Source: Candidatus Nomurabacteria bacterium (GTDB lineage Bacteria; Patescibacteriota; Minisyncoccia; Phycocordibacterales; UBA9973). From it: DNA of 6,472 nucleotides. This document shows positions 1 to 5,803 of the stretch, piece by piece. The notes beneath the pieces were generated by a model. It was not told where the DNA came from, searched no databases, and saw only the letters and a list, made by a program, of their open reading frames with translations. The stretch spans positions 1 to 6,472 of the forward strand of contig JAPLXT010000100.1 in NCBI GenBank assembly GCA_026395935.1, in the 5' to 3' direction. The translations under genes and the position numbers were made by a program. Position 1 is the first letter of the stretch. Every line of letters starts with the position of its first letter.

Positions 1-1704
1 GTTTTTCCCAGAAGCAATGGTAGTATCGCCATTAAGTGAGACTGCTCCTGTACCTGTAGAGAAGGTATATGCTCCTACTTGAGAGATGTTGGTGTTGAGA
101 GTTGTTGGTTCATGGATGGTTAGTGTTCCAGGAGCTTCGACTAGACCGATGATGGTAGTACCACTTAGTGTAACGTTTGAGATACGAGGGGTTCGTAGGG
201 AAGGCTCGTTTAAGATTCCTTCTTCTGTAATGTTCTCAGATGAACTGTTGATGGAATTGATGATGGAGTCATAGACACGATCTGTTTGATTGGTATTGTG
301 AGAGATGCTGTTTTGGAGTGCTAGTTCAATACCTTGGATTCGGCTTCCCAGTTCCGATATTGCCTGTTGTTGAGACTGATAGTCTTTTGCCCTTGGGTCA
401 GAAATGTAAATCTTTTGAATTGCACTTCTTGTATTCGTATTTCCGCCCCCTGCTAAGGGGGAGGTGCCCGAAGGGCGGAGGGGGTCTATAACCGGAGGGG
501 TCTGTTTAGGAGTTGCTGTTGTCACAAGTGAAGGGGGTAAAATTATTGGCACTGTAATTATTTTAGGTTCTGAAAGTATAGCAAGGTATGAATTCCAATT
601 TGATACAATTCCACTTGGCACAGATATAATTCCATTCCACAATGATGTTGCGAGTTTCTTTGTATCAGTTATTGAATTCTCAGCAGAGTTGATGATTCCA
701 TTTATGAATACTCCCCAGCCATCTGATATTCCATTTGAGGCTCCGAGGAATGAATCACCAACGGAAGCCGTAAGTTGCGAAACTGAAGGTACTGAGCTAG
801 CAAGCGAATGTGTGGTATTAGCTAATCCGAGATTTTTTGTATTTGCAATAGTACTTGCTAGAGTTCTTGATAGAGTACTTGCAATATGATCGTTGAAATC
901 TGAGATTCCATTTGTATAGGCGAGGACTCCATCGGTTAGATTGTTTTCTAGGCTATCTGCGAATTGTTTGTGAGCAGAAAAAGAGTTCTCACTGTTATCG
1001 AGAAGTTCGTTAGTAAATGTACTCCAGCCGTATGCAAGATCATCTGATGTGGAAGATAAAGTATTGAGAATGTTTAGAGTAAATTGTTTTGTGTGAATGA
1101 AAGATTCTTTTGAAGTAGATTGTAGTGAGTCACCAACGGAAGCGGTAAGCGAACGTGCGGTGGTAGCTAATCTGATATTTTTTGTATTTGCAATAGTACT
1201 TGCTAGAGTTCTTGTTAGAGTACTTGTGATGTGGTCGTTAATATTTGAGATTCCGTTTGTATATGCGAGTGTTTCTTTTGTTAAATTATTACTTATATTA
1301 TCTGCAAATTGTTTGTGGAGAGAGAAAGAGTCAATACTGTTATCGAGAAGTTCGTTAGTAAATGTACTCCAGCCATCTGCGAGATTAGTGGACGTGGATT
1401 GGAGAGAGTCTCTAAAAGCAAACGAAGAAAATCCTATAAATAATAGAAATGTAAAAACCAAAATATTGCGAGTAGAAATATGTGAAAAGAATTTTTTAAT
1501 TACCAACTCTTTCGTGGAGTTCTTGTGGAGGTTTTTCTGAGCAATAATGTACTTTTTAACCTCTTCTTCGGTAGTGAACCAGATCCCTCCTTTTTTGATA
1601 CCTTTCATCTCGCCACTGCGTATCAAAAAACCAAGGTAGTCCTGAGAATACCCAGAAATCAGAGCTGCTTGCTTTAGAGAGATCACATTTTTAAACAATT
1701 GCAT
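1..1704 (-). CDS. Partial surface fibre-like protein: N-terminal HTH, one membrane segment, internal repeats, coiled coil, beta-repeats
   Basis: An open frame of 568 codons runs off the left edge, so the C-terminus is missing. Residues 8-52 look like an excisionase/MerR-type winged HTH (SLKQAALISGYSQDYL, then a basic turn and GGIWFTTEEEVKKY), a module common at the N-termini of Parcubacteria proteins. Residues 81-97 (ILVFTFLLFIGFSSFAF) form one hydrophobic segment, after a basic stretch. Residues 109-193 and 224-318 are two copies of a Ser/Thr/Asn-rich repeat; a decayed third piece follows near 325-350. A Pro-rich linker (388-408), a palindrome-encoded stretch (407-421) and a likely coiled coil (429-488, Gln-rich) lead to beta-repeat motifs of the type VSLNGDTTI seen in long CPR fibre proteins. 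I infer that the HTH is cytoplasmic and the remainder is outside the cell. ATG 1704 is chosen because it lies just before the HTH; ATG 1758 is in frame but inside an operator. No Shine-Dalgarno is visible. The ligand and function are unknown. Confidence 0.8.
   Translation of the reverse strand, partial: MQLFKNVISLKQAALISGYSQDYLGFLIRSGEMKGIKKGGIWFTTEEEVKKYIIAQKNLHKNSTKELVIKKFFSHISTRNILVFTFLLFIGFSSFAFRDSLQSTSTNLADGWSTFTNELLDNSIDSFSLHKQFADNISNNLTKETLAYTNGISNINDHITSTLTRTLASTIANTKNIRLATTARSLTASVGDSLQSTSKESFIHTKQFTLNILNTLSSTSDDLAYGWSTFTNELLDNSENSFSAHKQFADSLENNLTDGVLAYTNGISDFNDHIASTLSRTLASTIANTKNLGLANTTHSLASSVPSVSQLTASVGDSFLGASNGISDGWGVFINGIINSAENSITDTKKLATSLWNGIISVPSGIVSNWNSYLAILSEPKIITVPIILPPSLVTTATPKQTPPVIDPLRPSGTSPLAGGGNTNTRSAIQKIYISDPRAKDYQSQQQAISELGSRIQGIELALQNSISHNTNQTDRVYDSIINSINSSSENITEEGILNEPSLRTPRISNVTLSGTTIIGLVEAPGTLTIHEPTTLNTNISQVGAYTFSTGTGAVSLNGDTTIASGKN
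443..485. repeat. G/C-rich palindromic repeat embedded in frame in the surface-protein gene
   Basis: This stretch stands out by its C and G runs in an AT-rich gene. It contains an imperfect dyad around TGCTAA (443-464) and a small hairpin GCCC-GAA-GGGC (466-475). Its sequence resembles the arms of the inverted repeat at 1887-1979, sharing the core CCCCTT(A)CTAAGGGG. On the minus strand it is read as LRPSGTSPLAGGG, within a Pro-rich linker, without breaking the frame. I interpret it as a copy of a dispersed repeat family tolerated in a flexible linker. Confidence 0.7.
751..1035 (-). repeat. Internal direct repeat, second copy (95 codons)
   Basis: It encodes residues 224-318 of the surface protein and matches the copy at 1126-1380. 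The best-conserved parts are FTNELLDNS, HKQFAD, LAYTNGIS, RTLASTIANTKN and LTASVGDS. This copy carries ten extra codons (around SSVPSVSQ), so the offset between copies changes from 345 bp to 375 bp. DNA identity is high over about 40 bp near 990-1029, which points to a recent duplication or to gene conversion. Confidence 0.85.
1126..1380 (-). repeat. Internal direct repeat, first copy (85 codons)
   Basis: It encodes residues 109-193 of the surface protein, directly after the membrane segment. It is paired with the copy at 751-1035; the conserved block around ACTGTTATCGAGAAGTTCG recurs 345 bp away. The repeat is Ser/Thr/Asn rich, has no cysteine and is probably helical, as expected of a stalk. 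Confidence 0.85.
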
Positions 1705-1725
1705 TTTATTTATAATTACAAGGAT

Positions 1726-1805
1726 ATCTCGGATGGCCGTTAAAATTGTTTTAATCATCTCGGCTATCCGAGATGATTATTCTTAATATCTCGGACGTCC
1801 GATAT
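1726..1805. promoter_or_regulatory. Three-site operator array, 18-bp dyads at exact 31-bp spacing
   Basis: Three dyads of the form ATCTCGG-N4-CCGAGAT lie at 1726-1743, 1757-1774 and 1788-1805. The left half ATCTCGG is identical in all three. The central site is perfect and extends to 1754-1777; the distal site (1788-1805) has one mismatch in its right half; the one nearest the gene keeps CCG only. Starts are 31 bp apart both times, about three helical turns, so proteins bound there would face the same side. The array lies between the predicted transcription start (about 1817) and the ATG at 1704, a place suited to repression by blocking. The dyads could also form RNA hairpins in the leader. 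The binding protein is not identified; the HTH of the downstream protein is a candidate. Confidence 0.75.
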
Positions 1806-1823
1806 TTCCTTAATACTCTTTAT

Positions 1824-1851
1824 ATTATAGCAAACTGATAAAGTCATGCAA
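1824..1851 (-). promoter_or_regulatory. Sigma-70-type extended -10 promoter for the surface-protein gene
   Basis: On the minus strand there is a perfect TATAAT (1824-1829) preceded by TGC, an extended -10. A weak -35, TTGCAT (1846-1851), lies 16 bp upstream. The predicted start is near 1817, giving a leader of about 113 nt that contains all three dyads. Confidence 0.6.
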
Positions 1852-1852
1852 G

Positions 1853-1874
1853 AAAAAACACACCTAAAAGTGTG
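1853..1874 (-). terminator. Short intrinsic terminator after the tatD operon
   Basis: Read on the minus strand, CACAC-TTTTAG-GTGTG (1859-1874) is followed by six T (1853-1858). The stem is only 5 bp, so strength is uncertain, but the order hairpin then T-run and the position between tatD and the next promoter both fit. Confidence 0.5.
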
Positions 1875-1879
1875 GATAA
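1871..1879 (-). other. Single consensus DnaA-box match
   Basis: TTATCCACA on the minus strand matches the strong DnaA box exactly. It overlaps the terminator stem. No second box was seen nearby and no AT-rich unwinding region with ordered sites is evident, so it may be chance or a local DnaA-responsive site rather than an origin. Confidence 0.3.
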
Positions 1880-1886
1880 CTTTTTG

Positions 1887-1979
1887 AGCCCCTCCTCCCC
1901 TTACTAAGGGGAGGATTGAGGAGAGGTTCTTAATTAATTAGGAACCTCTCCCTGCCTCTCCTTAGTAAGGAGAGGGGCT
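1887..1979. repeat. 93-bp nested inverted repeat (MITE/REP-like)
   Basis: The outer ends AGCCCCTC (1887-1894) and GAGGGGCT (1972-1979) are complementary. The centre AGGTTC...GGAACCT flanks TTAATTAATTA. Each arm also has its own dyad: CTCCCCTTACTAAGGGGAG on the left and CTCTCCTTAGTAAGGAGAG on the right. The right end overlaps two bases of the tatD stop codon. It encodes nothing. It resembles small palindromic repeats dispersed in CPR genomes, and a degenerate relative lies at 443-485. It may also shield the 3' end of the operon transcript. Confidence 0.8.
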
Positions 1980-2895
1980 AAATTCTGAACAAATTTTTAG
2001 CGTTAGCGAGAATCATAGCCGCCGTTTCCCCTTCATTTAAGCCCTTAATTTCGGCTATTTTTTTGACTATTTCTTCCACATAAACGGGCTCATTCCTTTG
2101 GCCTCTATATGGCACTGGCGCGACGTATGGACTGTCGGTATCTGCCATGATTTTAGCTAGTGGTAATGCCCTGATAGTCTCCTCGTAATTTATCAATCTT
2201 TTGGGGTTTTTCTTTGGCTTATAAGTTATCACTCCAGCGAAAGAAATATAGAATCCGAAGTCAATAAATGCCTCTGCATCCGAGAGTGTCCCTGCAAAAA
2301 AATGAACCACCCCTCTTGGTTTATTTTTTACTTTTTTATCGAGTGCTACATTTTCTGCAGGTGCAGAAAATGTAGCACTGTTATAGTATTCCTTTAAAAT
2401 TTCTAAGGCATCTGCATATGCGTTACGGCTGAGATCTTCTTCATTGTTTCTTATGTGAAGCATGAGAGGCAGATCAAGTTCACTTGCGAGTTCTACTTGT
2501 GCTATAAATGCAACTTTTTGTTTCTCTATACTCTCTTCATCCATGTGATAATAGTCGAGTCCACACTCCCCTATTCCTACAACTTTTTTATTATTCGCAA
2601 GCTCTCTATAATCATTCTCATTAAATTCTTCCGCTCTCGACATAAAACCTTTGCCTCCAATCTCACTATCATCATGATAAGATTCTTCTAAATGAATTGG
2701 GTGAAGACCAACGATTGCATAAACTCCTTTTTCATATCTATCTGCAATAAGAACAGCTCTTTTTGAAGTACTAAATTGACTCCCGACATTTATTACCCAA
2801 GTATCACCCTCAAGTGCACGAGAAATAACTTCATCCCTATCTTCTTCGAATGCTGTGAAATTTGTATGAGCGTGTATGTCGATGTATTTAGGCAT
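1978..2895 (-). CDS. tatD: TatD-family metal-dependent hydrolase (DNase)
   Basis: This is a TIM-barrel amidohydrolase-fold enzyme of the TatD/YcfH family, cytoplasmic, whose members are divalent-metal phosphodiesterases; E. coli TatD is a 3'-5' exonuclease. The metal ligands are visible: HAH (H8, H10), E110 in GIGECGLDYY, H147 in LHIR, H198 in VVHFFAG, and D254 in ADTDSPYVAP. At 305 aa it is longer than the usual 255-265 aa. Extra residues lie at about 70-95, and at about 171-193, where residues 173-185 are encoded by a DNA palindrome. It is the last gene of the operon, 16 bp after the 693-aa gene. The ATG at 2895 directly precedes the N-terminal beta strand; there is no Shine-Dalgarno. The stop codon abuts the 93-bp inverted repeat. 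The physiological substrate cannot be read from the sequence. Confidence 0.93.
   Translation of the reverse strand: MPKYIDIHAHTNFTAFEEDRDEVISRALEGDTWVINVGSQFSTSKRAVLIADRYEKGVYAIVGLHPIHLEESYHDDSEIGGKGFMSRAEEFNENDYRELANNKKVVGIGECGLDYYHMDEESIEKQKVAFIAQVELASELDLPLMLHIRNNEEDLSRNAYADALEILKEYYNSATFSAPAENVALDKKVKNKPRGVVHFFAGTLSDAEAFIDFGFYISFAGVITYKPKKNPKRLINYEETIRALPLAKIMADTDSPYVAPVPYRGQRNEPVYVEEIVKKIAEIKGLNEGETAAMILANAKNLFRI
2342..2379. repeat. 38-bp near-perfect palindrome inside tatD
   Basis: Two 18-bp arms, AGTGCTACATTTTCTGCA and its exact complement, flank a central GG. On the minus strand the element is read in frame as SATFSAPAENVAL, in a loop between a helix and the VVHFF strand where typical TatD proteins have only a few residues. 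Perfect symmetry over 18 bp is not expected by chance in a coding gene. It differs in sequence from the C/G-rich family at 443-485 and 1887-1979. Confidence 0.85.
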
Positions 2896-2911
2896 TAGTT
2901 AAAACAAAAAA

Positions 2912-4993
2912 TTAAAGCTCTATAAATATGTTTTCTTTCCCCATAGTTTTATCCTCGTTTAATCCAAGAACAACTTTTTCTCCTTTTTCATTTGTAATAG
3001 TTTTAATAATTACAACTTTATCTTTCATATACTCTACCCCACTTTTCCCATATTCAACTTGCTGTACTTTTAAAGCAGACTCTATATGATAGAAGTTATC
3101 CTTTTCTGTAATTAATTGTCGGAGTTTGTAATCTTCAATGCGTGACTTTTCAGCTTTTTGAAAAGGAGGTATTTTATAATTCTCTGTAATCAGTTTATTT
3201 ACTATATCATCTTCATTTTCCAAATCAAACTGATTAAAAATTTGTCTAAAGGTCTTCAAACTAACTTCTTTTGCTACAGTACGTGCTTTCGCAATAAGTT
3301 TATCATGCTGAAGTATCTTGTATTCTTCTGTTTTTGATATCATTTTGCTTAGAATCTCTGTCTTAGTTTTTTCAAAAACCTTATCAAACTTATCATTTAA
3401 ATAGTGAATATCAAAAACCTTACCCTGAAGTATAATTTTTACTTCCGTATTTGTCTGATCTGCAAGCTTCACTGCATCCTTTATTTTTTGGAAATCCTGA
3501 AGAGCCTCATCGGTAATCACATACGCGACTCGTTTTGGTAATTCTTTACCATCTTTATATTTAACAAGATCACTTTTGGCTGTCTTTTCTAAACCTGAAC
3601 AAAGAGACGTAAACACCTTTTCGTACATGTTTCCATCTGAACGCATCGTCTTTATATTATCGGCAGCTTTTGAAGCAGTAGTTTTAATAGATGAATCTAT
3701 TTTATTAGAGAAAAAGAAAATTTCTCCTGCCTTATCAGCATTCCCTTCACTACTGATCTTAAATTGTTCAGCCAAATATACTGCCAATGGCCCTGTAGAA
3801 GGGCTATGATCACAATAGGCAGACCATTCATCATATTGATCCAATGTTATCAAATGTTTGAATGATTCCACTTTGAAATCAACCTTGGCATAACGACACT
3901 CCTTCATTAATTTATCATATAAGGGTTTGTCATGTTTCTTCATTTCTTCAACCTCTTTATCTGTGTATTTTTCTCCATTAGGTTTACTTAATTCAGTTAT
4001 CTTTGTATAACCTTTCTCTGGAATTACAACTTTCAGATTTTTTGCTAAATTATCTTTCTTCTCCATTTGAGTTTTAGACAATTTCGCTTTTGAAAAATCA
4101 TGCTCTTTTACTGCTTCTTGTACAATCTTTTTTAAGGCTTCTCCCCTGTCTTCAGATAAGTGTTTATTGTTTTCGAGTGAAAGTGTTTTATTATCTGAAC
4201 CATATTTAGTAGCTCTTTCATCACTTGAAGTAGAGATGGTTCCTTCTTCTCCCATAAACTTATCAAAATTCTTGCTATCAACTTTATCCAAGTATGAATG
4301 AACGGCTGCTTTTATCCCCTCTACATTGTGCTCTGATATAGTTGCTTTATCTACATCAAAATCTTGAGTTATATGTATAATAGAAACTGCCTTTTCTGTA
4401 TTTTTATCAACCATATTCTTGAGATCTTCTGTCGTCACTTTATAAGTATTCTTATCACCATCTCCTCCTTCATGGTTTATTTGTTTAACAGTTTCAGTTT
4501 TAACCTTACCCTTACCATCATCTATCTGGGGTGTGCTCTTTTGCTTCTCTGCTGCTAGACTAGCCCCACCAAACTTAAAGGTTAAAATAATACTTAATGC
4601 AACTGCCTTTGCATATCTAGATGCGAACATTTTTTCCCTCAAAAATTTAAGGACACTACCTTTATTTGTTTCTTCTTGCTTAAAATATTCTCGTAATTTT
4701 ACAGCAACATCTTTGGTTATATATTCAATTTCTCCATCCTTTATCCCTTGTCCGAAAAATTCTTGAGGTGTCACCCCAAATTCTTTTTTAATCAAATCTT
4801 TGGCCATTTTATCTGTTACAGTAACTCCCATTTCATCATATTTATCAAAAATATCATTAGTTCTCTCCACACGAACATCCATCGATAGAGAATCTTTTAA
4901 AACTTTTTCTTTTTTTATAGGAGTATCTAGTGCTTCTGCCTTATCGGCAACATCTTCGTTTATTATTGGTTTTGGGGGATATTCTTTTTTCAT
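2912..4993 (-). CDS. 693-aa membrane protein with divergent OmpA-like and VWA-like domains
   Basis: I know no named family for the whole protein. Residues 1-126 are charged and probably cytoplasmic. Residues 127-147 (YAKAVALSIILTFKFGGASLAAE) are a membrane anchor or an unusually internal signal sequence. Residues about 203-376 fit the OmpA/MotB C-terminal pattern: a beta strand HITQDFDVDKATI, a helix, SSDERATKYG, then LSEDRGEALKKIV and a final strand RYAKVDFKV; D258 and R283 would be the peptidoglycan-contact pair. Residues about 377-525 fit a von Willebrand A fold: DHSPS (395-399) as the MIDAS DxSxS, EIFFFSNKI as strand 2, GN at 454-455 where a Thr is usual, and VAYVITDEA as the TD strand. 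The rest is Lys/Glu-rich helix with a beta end. The start at 4993 was chosen because an upstream ATG (5035) would overlap the previous gene by 38 bp. Domain calls are inference. Confidence 0.75.
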   Translation of the reverse strand: MKKEYPPKPIINEDVADKAEALDTPIKKEKVLKDSLSMDVRVERTNDIFDKYDEMGVTVTDKMAKDLIKKEFGVTPQEFFGQGIKDGEIEYITKDVAVKLREYFKQEETNKGSVLKFLREKMFASRYAKAVALSIILTFKFGGASLAAEKQKSTPQIDDGKGKVKTETVKQINHEGGDGDKNTYKVTTEDLKNMVDKNTEKAVSIIHITQDFDVDKATISEHNVEGIKAAVHSYLDKVDSKNFDKFMGEEGTISTSSDERATKYGSDNKTLSLENNKHLSEDRGEALKKIVQEAVKEHDFSKAKLSKTQMEKKDNLAKNLKVVIPEKGYTKITELSKPNGEKYTDKEVEEMKKHDKPLYDKLMKECRYAKVDFKVESFKHLITLDQYDEWSAYCDHSPSTGPLAVYLAEQFKISSEGNADKAGEIFFFSNKIDSSIKTTASKAADNIKTMRSDGNMYEKVFTSLCSGLEKTAKSDLVKYKDGKELPKRVAYVITDEALQDFQKIKDAVKLADQTNTEVKIILQGKVFDIHYLNDKFDKVFEKTKTEILSKMISKTEEYKILQHDKLIAKARTVAKEVSLKTFRQIFNQFDLENEDDIVNKLITENYKIPPFQKAEKSRIEDYKLRQLITEKDNFYHIESALKVQQVEYGKSGVEYMKDKVVIIKTITNEKGEKVVLGLNEDKTMGKENIFIEL

Positions 4994-4997
4994 AAAA

Positions 4998-5330
4998 TTA
5001 TTTATTAACGTTCTTAATAATATTGATAAATTCACTTCTGACTTTCATTAAAAAATCAGGTTTACTATTTAAAATATTTAATGTTTTATCTTCATCCCCT
5101 GTTTCCATCGCAGGTATTAGCTTTTCAAACATCTCTTCTGCTTCATCACCAGGCAATAATAAAATAGAATCAACTAAAAATTGATTGAAATTCAAAAGGA
5201 GAGACATTTTGTATTGTTCGTGTCTGTCTTTATCGCTTAAATCCAAAGACAAGATATCAGTGGTCTCACGACATAATTCTTCTAAAAAATTGTATTGTAT
5301 TAAAATTGGGGTAACTAAATAATCAGACAT
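4998..5330 (-). CDS. 110-aa acidic hypothetical protein, first gene of the operon
   Basis: This is a small, mostly helical acidic protein without a signal peptide or membrane segment, so probably cytoplasmic. Its second half (FLVDSILLLPGDEAEEMF, then METGDEDKTLNILNSKPDF) resembles the C-terminal layout of small CPR proteins annotated as DUF5663, with an acidic GDE turn followed by a short helix and xPxF. That link is a weak memory match. It ends 4 bp before the 693-aa gene and so is probably co-translated with it. The ATG at 5330 has no Shine-Dalgarno; a promoter lies about 55 bp upstream. Function is unknown. Confidence 0.72.
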   Translation of the reverse strand: MSDYLVTPILIQYNFLEELCRETTDILSLDLSDKDRHEQYKMSLLLNFNQFLVDSILLLPGDEAEEMFEKLIPAMETGDEDKTLNILNSKPDFLMKVRSEFINIIKNVNK

Positions 5331-5385
5331 AAGATTAATGGATGGCTTTTAATATTAATGGTTTAATTGTAACAATAATTTACAC

Positions 5386-5414
5386 TTTATACAAACAAGC
5401 AAAATATGCTCCAA
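5386..5414 (-). promoter_or_regulatory. Putative promoter of the 110-aa/693-aa/tatD operon
   Basis: On the minus strand TTGGAG (5409-5414) and TATAAA (5386-5391) are separated by 17 bp. The -10 is good and the -35 is weak. The start would be near 5379, about 49 nt before the ATG. Confidence 0.45.
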
Positions 5415-5417
5415 AAT

Positions 5418-5446
5418 TTGACTTATTTATGATTTTATTATATAGT
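5418..5446 (+). promoter_or_regulatory. Putative promoter of the plus-strand secreted-protein gene
   Basis: TTGACT (5418-5423) and TATAGT (5441-5446) are spaced by 17 bp, each 5 of 6 to the sigma-70 consensus. A Bacteroidota-type reading is also possible (TTTG at 5417-5420, TAGTTTTT at 5443-5450, against TAnnTTTG) but its spacing of 22 bp is longer than usual. The two divergent promoters are back to back, their -35 elements 3 bp apart. Confidence 0.5.
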
Positions 5447-5497
5447 TTTTATAAATTTCAGTAAATAGTACTCACAATAAATAAATAAATAGACAAC

Positions 5498-5803
5498 ATG
5501 AAAAAACTGATTTTGGGATTATGGTTAATGTTGCTCGTATCTGTTGGTTTTTCACAAAAATTGACGGAAACGATGGCAAGAAAAATACTTGGGGAAAGGT
5601 TCATCTCTTCACAAGAAGGAGGCTTCTCGAAGAAAGTAAAAATTCCTTTCCAAAAGGAAAATATCCAAGACGACCATTTGTCTTGGCTACTCCCCATCAA
5701 AAGCAGAGACGGACCAAAGTATATCCTGGTCCAAGCACGATACTCTGTAAATGAAGAGAAGGGCAATATCCTCAAGTATGAAGGAAGCAGAGGAAGTTGT
5801 TAA
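5498..5803 (+). CDS. Secreted hypothetical protein, N-terminal part of a probably frameshifted gene
   Basis: The frame begins with a clear signal peptide: MKK, a Leu-rich core (LILGLWLMLLVSV) and GFSQ, with Gln after the likely cleavage site as is typical of Bacteroidota. The mature part (KLTETMARKILGERF...) has no family I recognise. The reading continues sensibly to KYE near 5784 and then gives a short Gly/Ser/Arg tail and a stop at 5803. The +1 frame takes over with EEAEEVVKTI without a break, so the two frames form one protein of about 200 aa if one base (probably a G in GAAGGAAGC near 5785) is removed. The gene stands alone on the plus strand among minus-strand genes and looks acquired. 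An AT-rich leader (AATAAATAAATAAAT) precedes the ATG. Confidence 0.6.
   Translation: MKKLILGLWLMLLVSVGFSQKLTETMARKILGERFISSQEGGFSKKVKIPFQKENIQDDHLSWLLPIKSRDGPKYILVQARYSVNEEKGNILKYEGSRGSC

Noticed and set aside
464..889. Plus-strand open frame of 141 codons
   Set aside because: It is antisense to the surface-protein gene, begins in the palindromic repeat and has no coherent protein features; the minus frame is open throughout and has clear domains.
1097..1540. Plus-strand open frame of 147 codons
   Set aside because: It is antisense to the same gene and shares with the previous frame only what the DNA duplication explains.
1726..1805. Regular repeat spacing suggesting a short CRISPR array or iterons
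   Set aside because: The repeats are only 18 bp, dyad-symmetric and diverged, with 13-bp AT-rich spacers, and no cas or rep gene is visible. An operator array fits better.
1871..1879. Chromosomal origin near the DnaA box
   Set aside because: There is only one box, with no dnaA or dnaN gene and no clustered sites.
4998..5035. Start of the 693-aa protein at ATG 5035, adding MNLSILLRTLINNF
   Set aside because: It would overlap the upstream gene by 38 bp; ATG 4993 gives the usual tight operon spacing.
5458..5775. Minus-strand open frame of 105 codons opposite the signal-peptide gene
   Set aside because: It is Phe/Ser-rich shadow translation; the plus frame has a textbook signal peptide and a promoter.
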